Source: a virus. Taken from it: 40,928 nucleotides of DNA. Shown in pieces: positions 1 to 7,342 of the stretch. Under the pieces are notes generated by a model. The model did no database searches, had not been told where the DNA came from, and saw nothing but the letters and a program-made list of their open reading frames with translations. The translations under genes and the position numbers were made by a program. Position 1 is the stretch's first letter; each line of letters opens with the position of its first letter. The DNA lies in the IMG/VR virus record IMGVR_UViG_3300022214_000011, positions 1 through 40,928 of that record. The stretch is one strand, 5' to 3'.

Positions 1-340
1 GCCCCGTCCATCCGGTGTCATCGAACCTGAAAATAGCTACCGCAGACGCGCGTTGTGCTGCGGTGATCGGGTTCGTGACGTTATCGCCAACAGCAGCAGG
101 AACATCATCGGTGCGGAAGATAATCAACTCGAAGTCGCTGGCGGTAGTCACAACATTACCGGATGCGGGTGTCAGGTCAATCTCGGCAGCGAATATCTTA
201 CCGCTCTTGAAGCCCGCCATATTGAACGTCGGACGGACAACCGAGGCAGCAGTTGCGTGATTACTGATCTCATCACCCGCAGCATACGCGGTGACATCAG
301 CGGGGCGGGCTACCGTGCTACGAAGGCGGATGATTGACAT
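1..340 (-). CDS. Virion structural protein, N-terminal part (continues across the window ends)
   Basis: Starts at the ATG at 340 and reads off the left edge without a stop. The N-terminus reads MSIIRLRSTVARPADV, followed by Ala/Thr/Asp-rich sequence typical of phage head or tail accessory proteins; I recognise no domain. The frame leaves one base (position 1) over, which combines with 40928 and 40927 to a Pro codon and continues in phase into the minus-strand fragment ending at 40699, giving one protein of 189 residues. It lies between a 48-residue gene (347-493) and the gene at 40039-40692 in the same direction, so it is co-transcribed with the late operon. Function unknown. Confidence 0.8.
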   Translation of the reverse strand, partial: MSIIRLRSTVARPADVTAYAAGDEISNHATAASVVRPTFNMAGFKSGKIFAAEIDLTPASGNVVTTASDFELIIFRTDDVPAAVGDNVTNPITAAQRASAVAIFRFDDTGWTG

Positions 341-346
341 AATCAA

Positions 347-493
347 TCACCGCGCAGCGCGTTTGCGATAGAACGCAACAGCACCCTTCTTCTTGGTGGT
401 CGCAACAACAGGGTCATCCTGCACAGGTTCTTTCTTCTTGGTGGTCGCAACAACAAGGTCATCCTGCATAGGTTCTTTCTTATTGGTAGCCAT
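347..493 (-). CDS. Small Lys/Asp-rich protein with internal 15-residue duplication
   Basis: 48 residues, with a good ribosome site (GGAG about 7 bases before the ATG at 493). The body consists of two near-identical copies of a 15-residue unit containing EPxQDDxVVATTKKK, encoded by a 45-bp tandem repeat, followed by a basic tail ending RKRAAR. It is charged, low in complexity and probably disordered. It sits in the late operon directly upstream of the edge-spanning structural gene. It could be a small virion or nucleic-acid-binding protein, but no family is recognised. Confidence 0.65.
   Translation of the reverse strand: MATNKKEPMQDDLVVATTKKKEPVQDDPVVATTKKKGAVAFYRKRAAR
387..481. repeat. 45-bp tandem duplication inside a small gene
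   Basis: Positions 387-431 and 432-476 match at 43 of 45 bases (differences at 411/456 and 423/468), and the match runs a few bases further to 481. The unit is a multiple of three and keeps the frame of the 48-residue gene on the minus strand. Confidence 0.85.
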
Positions 494-503
494 GATTCAC
501 TCC

Positions 504-698
504 TTACGCGATTGGGCTGGTTTCGACGGTCTTGAGGTAATTTGTAATCGCCTCCAGCCCGAGAATCACTTGCAGTTTATCGGCGTAGATCGAGTCCGAC
601 ACACGCAACTCGATTGCCTCACTAGATGTTGACGACCCTTCGGTGACGAGATTATCCATCTGCTCACCGAGGATTACGGAATAGAAACGGTCTGCCAT
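504..698 (-). CDS. Small hypothetical late protein (64 aa)
   Basis: Starts at the ATG at 698 preceded by AAGGAG. The acidic N-terminal half contains the start MADRFYSVILGEQMD; the C-terminal half is predicted helical. No family recognised. Same direction and spacing as its late-operon neighbours, between the 169-residue structural protein and the repeat-containing 48-residue protein, so probably a minor virion or assembly protein. Confidence 0.7.
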   Translation of the reverse strand: MADRFYSVILGEQMDNLVTEGSSTSSEAIELRVSDSIYADKLQVILGLEAITNYLKTVETSPIA

Positions 699-718
699 GA
701 TATGTGCTCCTTAATGAG

Positions 719-738
719 CAGGGGACCGAAGCCCCCTG
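719..738 (-). other. Stable intercistronic hairpin with cUUCGg tetraloop
   Basis: Read as minus-strand RNA, this is an 8-bp stem (one G-U pair) closed by a C(UUCG)G tetraloop, placed just after the stop of the gene at 745-1254 and before the ribosome site of the gene at 504-698. No U-run follows, so it is not a classical terminator. It is more likely a pausing, processing or mRNA 3'-end stabilising element for the capsid/decoration transcript. Confidence 0.6.
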
Positions 739-744
739 AACAGG

Positions 745-1254
745 TTAGATGACGTAACGCACCTTGATGATAGTACCAACTGCCGCAGCCTGATACGTCG
801 TGCTGATTACAGCGCACACATCGTAATCACGCTTCGGATCAGATGTCAGACCCAATACTTCCCACAACGGCTTAACGCTTTCCGCTTCAGTGTACTCACC
901 CGACTCGTAGGTGATGTCGCTGTTGGCGAACGGGCCACCAGTCAGCGCCAGCGCCGAGGTGAACAGGTCGGCATCGACCACGGCACCACCGTTGTCGGCG
1001 GTCTGATACAGACCAACATTGATGTTACCGGCAGTCGTTGCGTCGCCTGTAGTCAGTAAGACTTGAGAGACGCGAGCATTCGATGGGACGCGGCAGAAGC
1101 GGAACACGCTGGTAGCGTCATCGTCAGCGGCGTTGGCGACGTAGCCACACACCTCAAACAGACGACCAGTGGAACCCTTCGTGCAATTAACAAGTACTCG
1201 CGGGACAGCCACCATGTCAGCGACGGCGGTGGAATTACGATTGGTTATAGCCAT
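745..1254 (-). CDS. Structural protein downstream of major capsid gene (decoration-like)
   Basis: 169 residues from the ATG at 1254 with a strong AAGGAGA ribosome site. The sequence is beta-rich, Ala/Thr/Val-rich and poor in Lys, as in head-decoration or head-completion proteins, and the gene lies immediately after the major capsid gene with a 24-bp gap. There is no clear motif. Position and composition support a virion protein, probably capsid-associated; the precise role is inference. Confidence 0.65.
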   Translation of the reverse strand: MAITNRNSTAVADMVAVPRVLVNCTKGSTGRLFEVCGYVANAADDDATSVFRFCRVPSNARVSQVLLTTGDATTAGNINVGLYQTADNGGAVVDADLFTSALALTGGPFANSDITYESGEYTEAESVKPLWEVLGLTSDPKRDYDVCAVISTTYQAAAVGTIIKVRYVI

Positions 1255-1278
1255 GATTGTTCTCCTTGATCTGGTTGA

Positions 1279-2172
1279 TTAAGCGCGATACGACTCGATG
1301 GCGAACACCTTATTTTCCTCCAGGCGCGTAGCACCCGCAGTCATCTTGGTGTAAATCTGCCACGGTTCACCTTGCAGGTCGTTACGCTGCGATACCGAGT
1401 TCTGGACATCGTCCCACAGACCGAGGTACATACCGGACTTGACCCACACCGGCAACGTGACCTCATTGGTGCCAGCCAGTGATGTCTCCAGTTGCTCACA
1501 GTGGATGAAGCGGAAGCCCAGGAAGGAACTGATCATCCCGCTCTGCAACACCGGCATACCACCATTGAAGTCGCTGGAGATGACCTGAATCTCGTTCAAC
1601 AGCGAGGCGTGGTCAGCAGCAGTGATGCCGATGTACGCCTCTTCGGTGTCGAAGTCGATATGCTTGGACATCATCAGTTCCTTGACGGCCTTGATCTTGG
1701 CGACGTTCAACTTCGAGTTCGCACCACCAACAGCCACATCAACCTCATTAGCAGCGGTGAAATTAGTCGAAGTACCACCCGCTTCACCAGTCTTGGCAGT
1801 GCCGATGAACGCGGCGGCGATCAATTTGTCGAACTGGCGACCGGCGGCCATGACAGCGTTCTGCACATACACACTGGATGGGTCGGTAATCAGACGCAGT
1901 TTGTCGAATGCGTCGATCAGTTGCGGTAGATCGAAGTCGGAAGGGAATACCCAACGGCGGTCGGTTGCGGCATCAACGCGGGACATGGGATTGTAGTGGC
2001 CAGTGACAGGCTGCATCTCCACGGAGCCGAATTGGTCAACCGGGGATGCTTGCTTGCCGACATGAGAGCCGGTCATAACTGCGTTACGCAGTTTGGAACC
2101 CTTTTGCTGAAGCAGCAGGGCAATGTTTGTGCTGTACTGTTGCACGAAATGGGTAGGCAGATTCACGGACAT
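1279..2172 (-). CDS. Major capsid protein
   Basis: 297 residues, starting MSVNLPTHFVQQYSTNI, with AGGAG before the ATG at 2172. The pattern is that of HK97-fold coat proteins of podoviruses: an early QQKGSKLRNAV segment, then PVDQFGSVEM and RRWVFPSDFDLPQLIDAFDK blocks, and a C-terminal domain with LPVWVKSGMYLGLWDD. It lies downstream of the scaffold gene and upstream of decoration-like genes, the usual head-cluster order. No prohead protease is visible nearby and maturation cleavage cannot be judged. Confidence rests on sequence pattern plus gene order. Confidence 0.85.
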   Translation of the reverse strand: MSVNLPTHFVQQYSTNIALLLQQKGSKLRNAVMTGSHVGKQASPVDQFGSVEMQPVTGHYNPMSRVDAATDRRWVFPSDFDLPQLIDAFDKLRLITDPSSVYVQNAVMAAGRQFDKLIAAAFIGTAKTGEAGGTSTNFTAANEVDVAVGGANSKLNVAKIKAVKELMMSKHIDFDTEEAYIGITAADHASLLNEIQVISSDFNGGMPVLQSGMISSFLGFRFIHCEQLETSLAGTNEVTLPVWVKSGMYLGLWDDVQNSVSQRNDLQGEPWQIYTKMTAGATRLEENKVFAIESYRA

Positions 2173-2262
2173 GATAAGTCTCCTGATAAGTAAAGAAAAA
2201 GTTTGCGACCTTTTAAGGCGGTGGCATTCCTTGACTTATCCTCATCAAGAGGGGTCTGCGAT

Positions 2263-2487
2263 CTATGACTTACGGGGCTTGTGTAGTGTTCCTACAATCT
2301 GCTTGTCCGATGGTTCTTCAACCGTCGGGGCTCCCTCTATCATGGAGTTGATGTGAGCGTACATGAGTTTTGAAACTTTTGCAACTTCCTTGAACCTGTC
2401 GTTTACAGACGGCCCAACGAGGGTTGTCGCAAGTTTCACACACTCGATTGCCAGTTCACGGTCGTTCATGCAAGATGTGTCGTTCAT
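2263..2487 (-). CDS. Small hypothetical head-cluster protein (74 aa)
   Basis: I place the start at the ATG at 2487, because its ATGA overlaps the stop of the 25-residue membrane ORF upstream; a start at 2496 (three residues longer) lacks this coupling. The start MNDTSCMNDRELAIECVKL is followed by amphipathic helices, with an acidic and proline-containing tail. Between scaffold and major capsid gene. No domain recognised. The 90 bp downstream to the capsid ATG contain only short inverted repeats and the capsid ribosome site. Confidence 0.6.
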   Translation of the reverse strand: MNDTSCMNDRELAIECVKLATTLVGPSVNDRFKEVAKVSKLMYAHINSMIEGAPTVEEPSDKQIVGTLHKPRKS

Positions 2488-2561
2488 GGTAACCATCCGA
2501 ATAATATCATCGCGGATATGAACCCCACCAGATACCCAATAACGACCTCCTGGGTAATCAT
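2484..2561 (-). CDS. 25-residue single-pass membrane peptide, translationally coupled
   Basis: A short ORF starting MITQEVVIGYLVGF whose ATG overlaps the scaffold stop (ATGA) and whose TGA overlaps the ATG of the next gene (ATGA). Almost all of it is one hydrophobic helix, residues 6-23. A perfect-looking AGGAGGT lies inside the ORF, so a shorter internal start is possible. The double stop/start overlap is the main evidence that it is translated. Function unknown; a membrane role during assembly or lysis is only a guess. Confidence 0.5.
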   Translation of the reverse strand: MITQEVVIGYLVGFISAMILFGWLP

Positions 2562-3433
2562 GATGGGTACGCGAAGCGCATCAGGCGCTCCATCTCCGCA
2601 CGCGCCTCGATATTACCGGACAGGTATTTGGCAGTCCATTCCTTGTCACCCTGTAACTGCTGGACGCGCGCCTTCGCTCCTGCCGGAGTCATCGCGCCAG
2701 TGTTTGAACCACCACCGCTCACGAAGGTATCCTCACCGATGCGCTTGCCGATGTTTGCCATCACCTTCATCAAGCCAGCGAAGCCGAGTGATTGTTCCAA
2801 CTTGTCGATCTCCTCCGGTTTGATACCGAGGGCGGCGGCGGCGTTCTTCGCCGAACCGATCTCTTGGTCGTAAGCCTGACCCCATTCCTTACGCAATTCG
2901 GCGTCTTGTTGAGCAACGGCCTGCTTGTATGCCTCCTGACTCTTCGCACCAGCGGTGGTCGCAAATTCATTGTTCCAGTCCACCAACGCCTTCGCTTGCT
3001 TCGCGGTCAGACCGAGTTCGTGGAACTTAATGCGTGCCGCATCAGCGTAATCGGCAGGTGTACCATCAGGCACATTGATCTCGTAACCCTTCGGGTCAGC
3101 GGGACGACCGAGCTTACCAAAAAACTGATCCAGTTCGGTCTTGTCAGCCTTGTCCCAATCGGGCAACCGTAGCAGTTTGTCTGCTGGTACACCCATGTGT
3201 TTCTCCAGATTACGATAACCTTCAATGGCATCAACAGGACTCTTCCACCCCTTGTTCTGCACGAATCCTGTGATGTCTTCCGGAGCACCTGTCAACCACT
3301 CAAGGGACGGAGTGGATGGTGCGGCGGTAGGTACAATACCGGGCGCAGCGGATGATGTGATCGGAACAGGAGTTGCACTTGGTGCGGTTGTACCTTGTCC
3401 GGCGAGAGCGGGGGCAATAGGGTCAGTCATCAT
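2558..3433 (-). CDS. Capsid scaffolding protein
   Basis: 291 residues with an AAAGG ribosome site; tandem ATGs at 3433 and 3430, the second better spaced. The N-terminal 40 residues are Ala/Pro/Thr-rich and disordered. The middle has GFVQNKGWKSPVDAIEGYRN and RLPDWDKADKTELDQFFGKL, a block typical of podovirus scaffold/capsid assembly proteins; then come long charged helices and a C-terminal helix with QLQGDKEWTAKYLSGN. It lies between the portal-side genes and the major capsid gene, as expected. The role (internal scaffold of the procapsid) is from family pattern and order. Confidence 0.78.
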   Translation of the reverse strand: MMTDPIAPALAGQGTTAPSATPVPITSSAAPGIVPTAAPSTPSLEWLTGAPEDITGFVQNKGWKSPVDAIEGYRNLEKHMGVPADKLLRLPDWDKADKTELDQFFGKLGRPADPKGYEINVPDGTPADYADAARIKFHELGLTAKQAKALVDWNNEFATTAGAKSQEAYKQAVAQQDAELRKEWGQAYDQEIGSAKNAAAALGIKPEEIDKLEQSLGFAGLMKVMANIGKRIGEDTFVSGGGSNTGAMTPAGAKARVQQLQGDKEWTAKYLSGNIEARAEMERLMRFAYPS

Positions 3434-3692
3434 TTACCTTTCGGGTGTTTGCGTAGAGTTGCATCAATTGGTCATCGGTCAGTTTGAGATGATGTTGTAT
3501 TCTCAACCACACTTCCCTTCGACCCTCCATCACAGCGTTCACTCTTTCATCAGGGTGAAAACAGGATTCATTTGCCCTGCAAAAAACAGCAAGGTCTTTA
3601 AGTACCATGTCACCGTCGACATTGGTGAACACCATTCGATAAGCATTACGGCGGCGGTGTAGTAAGTTGATGACTCTCTGAATCATTGTCAT
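3423..3692 (-). CDS. Bbp19-like phage protein
   Basis: 89 residues. The core block, with FTNVDGDMVLKDLAVFCRAN, DERVNAVMEGRREVW and a final LTDDQLMQLY, matches what I know as the Bbp19-like phage domain, found between portal and scaffold in BPP-1-type phages. The start at 3692 is chosen because its ATGA overlaps the stop of the 32-residue gene; a second ATG follows at 3686. The upstream open frame to 3830 is not part of it. The 3' end overlaps the scaffold start by 11 bases. Biochemical role unknown; presumed head assembly. Confidence 0.8.
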   Translation of the reverse strand: MTMIQRVINLLHRRRNAYRMVFTNVDGDMVLKDLAVFCRANESCFHPDERVNAVMEGRREVWLRIQHHLKLTDDQLMQLYANTRKVNDD

Positions 3693-3787
3693 GTTGGTGC
3701 GCCCACTCCCTGCTTCATCATGGACGCCATTGCGTAGGCGCGTTTGCGCTGTTGGAGGTAGCTTCTGACTTTTTGTGGTTCGGTCAT
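3689..3787 (-). CDS. 32-residue coupled ORF carrying a copy of the portal C-terminus
   Basis: Starts MTEPQKVRSYLQQRKRAYAM and ends AMASMMKQGVGAPT. The last 14 residues match the portal C-terminus (AMASMMKQGVGAPI) except the last, and the DNA is a close direct repeat. Its ATG overlaps the stop of the upstream membrane ORF (TAATG) and its TGA overlaps the ATG of the Bbp19-like gene (ATGA). It may be a decayed duplicate of the portal end, or a short adaptor sharing a binding motif with the portal. Translation is inferred from the overlaps. Confidence 0.5.
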   Translation of the reverse strand: MTEPQKVRSYLQQRKRAYAMASMMKQGVGAPT

Positions 3788-3951
3788 TATATCCAATACC
3801 CGTTTCTTCGGCGAAAGGCGATAGCATCACGTATGCAGGTGTAGATAATCCACAAAAGAAACCCGCATACGGTCAAATTGAATACCACAACTAGTGATTT
3901 AATAATATCGATCATATAGGCGCTCCAACTCCCTGTTTCATCATGGACGCC
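3702..3951. repeat. Imperfect direct repeat: portal 3' end copied into the downstream mini-gene
   Basis: About 35 bp around 3702-3733 and again around 3920-3951 share CCTGYTTCATCATGGACGCC and flanking bases with only a few differences. One copy encodes the portal C-terminus and the other the C-terminus of the 32-residue ORF, in the same reading frame. Confidence 0.75.
3787..3915 (-). CDS. 42-residue single-pass membrane protein, coupled to portal
   Basis: Starts MIDIIKSLVVVF. One hydrophobic helix spans about residues 4-26, followed by a basic tail containing RDAIAFRRRNGY, giving a predicted cytoplasmic C-terminus. Its ATG overlaps the portal stop (ATGA) and its TAA overlaps the next ATG (TAATG). 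No known family; the hydrophobic profile and both overlaps make chance unlikely. Confidence 0.55.
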   Translation of the reverse strand: MIDIIKSLVVVFNLTVCGFLLWIIYTCIRDAIAFRRRNGYWI

Positions 3952-5525
3952 ATCGCTGGTGCGGCGTCAATCAATTGTTGCGTGGCCTGCTGTTGCTTAC
4001 GCCCATCACGGATCGCGGCAACCTCCTTCGGTCCACGTATCCATGATGCGGGCATAGCTTGTGCATCAGCGAGAGCGGGGATCATTGTGTCTGTATTAAA
4101 CCAGTCCATTGCTGACGGGTCTTGTGTAGTCGCAGCGATTTCACCGGCGTACTGGAACATGCGCAGACCACCAGCGGATGCCTCGGCTTTCTGCATCCTG
4201 GACAACGGTGAATCATACTCGATCTTGTATTCGGCACCCACCTCACGCATCGCGTTGGTGATCGGCGGCAGCAACCGCTGCACCATCAATAGGTCAACCT
4301 CCCGCTCGATCATTGGTCCCAACCCCTCGGACTGCTGACGACCCATGATCGGAGCATGCAGCGCAGCCTTCTCTCGCGCGCGCTCAATCACCTCGGTCGC
4401 CGTCATCTGCGGTCCCTCTACGAGAATCTGGAACAGTGTGATCAGGAAAGCGTCGTTGATGACAATACGCTCATCCTCCATCATATCGCGTGCAATAGCG
4501 AGGCTACCTGTGGGTAGCGCGTGAACAAGTTGACGACCTTCTGCGCTGACACCACCATAATTGAGAGCACCCGGCTTCAGCGAGAACGAGTCCAATACAC
4601 CATCATCGTAGGCCAGCAATACAGGATCGACGGTACGGTGTCCTTGTTTAAGTACCGTCTTTTTCTGCTCATTCAGCGTCTTGATTGCAGGCAACACATC
4701 CATCGCAGGACTGCGACCATAGTTCTCACCCGGCAACGTGACATAACGAGACGTGATGTAAGGCATGGTCTCGTATCCGCCCTCGCTCAATATATCCTTT
4801 GTTGCAACGCAAACGTAAACAGACTCGAAGGGCATACCTTTACCGTCGATGCGGTTCGGGTCGCGGTCATTGCGCGGGTACACACAGTGAACAATCTCGT
4901 AAGGCGATTCCGGCTTATTCTCCAGATCATCCATCACCTTCTTCGGGGTGCCCTTCCCCCACTTCTGCACGATCTGGCGCGCGGTCATGCTGAAGCAGCG
5001 ATACACTGTGTCGATGACACCCTGATGGTTCTCGACGAAGAATATCTCACCGAGGAAGATGGCGCGGTAACGTAACCCTTTACCACCGTCCAACTTATCA
5101 ACGAACATGCACCCCGTGCCGAACGCACCCAGGCTGGCATACACCTCACTCTGCTGGCTGGTAAAGTTCGCACTCGGTGCATAGCGGTATCTGAACAGTG
5201 CGTCGTTCGCCTGCTCAAACCATATCTGTGTGTCGCGGTCTCGGAGTAGGAACGGGTCGGTGGCCTTGAGTCGGTGCCACGTCTGTTGTCGCGGTGTGAG
5301 GATGGATTCCATAACGGAGCGGAACCTTGTGAGCGCGATCTGCGCGGTCGAATCGAATACCTTATCGGTTTTCTTCTGACCTGGGGTGATGAGACCACGA
5401 CCGAGGAACAGGTCGGAATACGACGGCATCACATAGTCGGCGATCTCCGTCCAATGGGACTCCCACGTTCCGCGCTCACCGCGCGCAGCGTCCACCCGTT
5501 CCAGAATATCCTCAACCTTTCCCAT
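3912..5525 (-). CDS. Portal (head-to-tail connector) protein
   Basis: About 537 residues. It has the layout of the podovirus head-to-tail connecting protein family: an N-terminal block with ERVDAARGERGTWESHW and ADYVMPSY, a central FGTGCMFVD, the conserved YVTLPGENYGRSPAMDVLP stretch, and the GPQMTATEVIERAREK block typical of this family. The ring forms the DNA entry vertex and binds terminase and tail. I chose the ATG at 5525 (TGATG overlap with the preceding stop); a GTG at 5528 is the alternative. The C-terminal AMASMMKQGVGAPI is copied in a downstream mini-gene. Confidence 0.92.
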   Translation of the reverse strand: MGKVEDILERVDAARGERGTWESHWTEIADYVMPSYSDLFLGRGLITPGQKKTDKVFDSTAQIALTRFRSVMESILTPRQQTWHRLKATDPFLLRDRDTQIWFEQANDALFRYRYAPSANFTSQQSEVYASLGAFGTGCMFVDKLDGGKGLRYRAIFLGEIFFVENHQGVIDTVYRCFSMTARQIVQKWGKGTPKKVMDDLENKPESPYEIVHCVYPRNDRDPNRIDGKGMPFESVYVCVATKDILSEGGYETMPYITSRYVTLPGENYGRSPAMDVLPAIKTLNEQKKTVLKQGHRTVDPVLLAYDDGVLDSFSLKPGALNYGGVSAEGRQLVHALPTGSLAIARDMMEDERIVINDAFLITLFQILVEGPQMTATEVIERAREKAALHAPIMGRQQSEGLGPMIEREVDLLMVQRLLPPITNAMREVGAEYKIEYDSPLSRMQKAEASAGGLRMFQYAGEIAATTQDPSAMDWFNTDTMIPALADAQAMPASWIRGPKEVAAIRDGRKQQQATQQLIDAAPAMASMMKQGVGAPI

Positions 5526-5776
5526 CACGACCCCAATAGCTTCTTGCGGGCTGTTGTGGCTTCACCCACATCTTCTTCAGCCGTCAGTATGGTGCTGGCA
5601 CGACCGCCTGCTGCTGCGCGCCGTGCGCGCTCCTCCGCACCAGCCGCGCTCACACTGCGGTCGTCAATAGTCGGGACGGGTGGTGGCGGTGGTACAGCAG
5701 GCACACCAGACTTGTCAAGAACAGAACCTATGAGTCTACTAGGCATACTAAGAAGAGAACCTGCTACTCCACTCAT
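5525..5776 (-). CDS. Small proline-rich protein between terminase and portal
   Basis: 83 residues with a good GGGGG ribosome site before the ATG at 5776. A run of prolines around residues 27-35 is followed by an Ala/Arg-rich helix and a C-terminal block RASTILTAEEDVGEATTARK ending KKLLGS. Short proteins with an RASTILT...KTLLG-like end occur beside terminase or portal genes in many tailed phages; their role is not established. The stop overlaps the portal start, so expression is probably coupled. Confidence 0.72.
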   Translation of the reverse strand: MSGVAGSLLSMPSRLIGSVLDKSGVPAVPPPPPVPTIDDRSVSAAGAEERARRAAAGGRASTILTAEEDVGEATTARKKLLGS

Positions 5777-5809
5777 ATCAACATCCCCCTTGAAATTTCA
5801 CGCACCCTA

Positions 5810-7342
5810 TCACCCAAACATCGGATAGTCAACATCTCTCGCAATCGGCGCGCGCCGACCACCACGCCGCGCCAACAGTGTGTCGGTTCTGGCGACGGGG
5901 CGGGCGAACGTCTGTATCAACGCCTCAGCCATGTCTGGTGACGCCAGCTTGCGACTCTTCATATCAGCCTTACTCTCAAGCACCATCTGGTTCGTGATTG
6001 AGTGGTAGTCATATCGTGGACCGCATAAGTCCGAGATAATATCCACACTGTCAGGTATGCACCCTATCTCCAACCATTCACGGGTCAACGCCCACATCTC
6101 AACACGCTTGTCCCGATACTTATCCTTGTCCGAGGCTGACGCCCCCGCCTGCACCTCAATGACCTTCACCCTCAAGTCCTTCAACGCATCGACCACGCCA
6201 CCACCGACGCCGCCACCATCGACGAATATCGCGGCAGGGTTGTACTCGTTGACCAGCTCCACGATGGTCATCGCAAGCTGCCGGGTGTCCATCTTCCGAT
6301 ACACCCTCCATGGTATCGTCCTGGCGTCGCGCCCGCGCCTGAACGCTATCACGCTCCTATCCTCACCGAACCGCGCCACGTCCACCCCCATCAGCAGCGG
6401 TGCACCCTCATCCTTGTACACATCTCGTGTCGCGGCATCCATTACCACACCGCGAGGTATAAACTGTCGGGCGCCCGTCTGCGGAAACTGACCATACACC
6501 TCAACGCGCGCCTCATCAGAGTCCGCTCCAAACTGCGCGATGATGTTGTCGAACGATGATGTGCTGATCCCCTCCACCGTGCGCGAGTCGATCTGTCGCG
6601 TGCGCCACCTGTCCCGATTCTTATGAAAACACTCGAAGAACGCCCCGCTGTTCTGGCGCGGGTTACTGAACGTCAACCAGAACCGATCAGGGATGTTCTC
6701 AGTGAACACCCCCTCCTGTACCGTCCAGATCGACTCAGGGATGCCACTACTCTCGTCGAAGATAGCCATCTCACCATCGGCGTTGTGTGCACCAGCAAAC
6801 GCATCCGGGTTCTCCGCGCTCCACAACTGACCACTGATGTAATAATACTTCGTGCTCTTATTGAGACCGTCTTCCGACTCGATGTACTCCCTGAACCATT
6901 TGGACGGTACGATACTTGTGGCGTTGATCTCGAACATATCCTTATTGATACCCCGACTCACCCACTTGGCGATCTCAGGGAACGTCTTGGTGCGTAATTG
7001 CGGTTCCCCGTTCGCCGCTGTCCATACACTCCCACCAACACGGGTTGACATGAACCAGTGCGAGATCATCGCCACCAACGCCGACTTCCCAATACCCCGA
7101 CCACTGGCCGTCGCATCACGGTAGAAGTCAGGCAACACCCCCAACGTCTCACGCATCCCCACCGCCTCGCGCAGATACGCCTCCATCTCCAGCATGATAT
7201 CCCGCTGCCACGCGCGTGGGCCATCGAACTCACGTAAGTCACCCTCACCCCACGGGTAAGCCCACAATGCGAACTTCAACGGTGAGAAGTAAAAGTCCTC
7301 CCCCATCATACGCTTTAATATCTCGGCGTTGCCTGGCGTCAC
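5810..7342 (-). CDS. terL: Terminase large subunit
   Basis: 510 residues. The N-terminal ATPase domain has Walker A GRGIGKSA (81-88) and Walker B EMAIFDE (191-197), then FSNPRQNSGAF as the coupling region. The C-terminal RNase H-fold nuclease shows LMGVDVARFGEDRS (Asp321) and AAIFVDGGGVGGG (Asp375). It packages DNA into the prohead through the portal and cuts concatemers. It starts with GTG at 7342, overlapping the small-subunit stop by 4 bases (GTGA), which implies coupled translation. Confidence 0.95.
   Translation of the reverse strand: MTPGNAEILKRMMGEDFYFSPLKFALWAYPWGEGDLREFDGPRAWQRDIMLEMEAYLREAVGMRETLGVLPDFYRDATASGRGIGKSALVAMISHWFMSTRVGGSVWTAANGEPQLRTKTFPEIAKWVSRGINKDMFEINATSIVPSKWFREYIESEDGLNKSTKYYYISGQLWSAENPDAFAGAHNADGEMAIFDESSGIPESIWTVQEGVFTENIPDRFWLTFSNPRQNSGAFFECFHKNRDRWRTRQIDSRTVEGISTSSFDNIIAQFGADSDEARVEVYGQFPQTGARQFIPRGVVMDAATRDVYKDEGAPLLMGVDVARFGEDRSVIAFRRGRDARTIPWRVYRKMDTRQLAMTIVELVNEYNPAAIFVDGGGVGGGVVDALKDLRVKVIEVQAGASASDKDKYRDKRVEMWALTREWLEIGCIPDSVDIISDLCGPRYDYHSITNQMVLESKADMKSRKLASPDMAEALIQTFARPVARTDTLLARRGGRRAPIARDVDYPMFG

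Noticed and set aside
1492-1929. Long plus-strand ORFs opposite the capsid gene (and similar ones opposite portal, terminase and tail genes)
   Set aside because: They mirror the codon structure of the real minus-strand genes, have no ribosome sites in consistent places and no recognisable protein pattern.
3693-3830. Upstream extension of the Bbp19-like frame (MMLSPFAEE...)
   Set aside because: Two coupled short ORFs occupy this stretch in other frames, and family similarity begins only after 3692.
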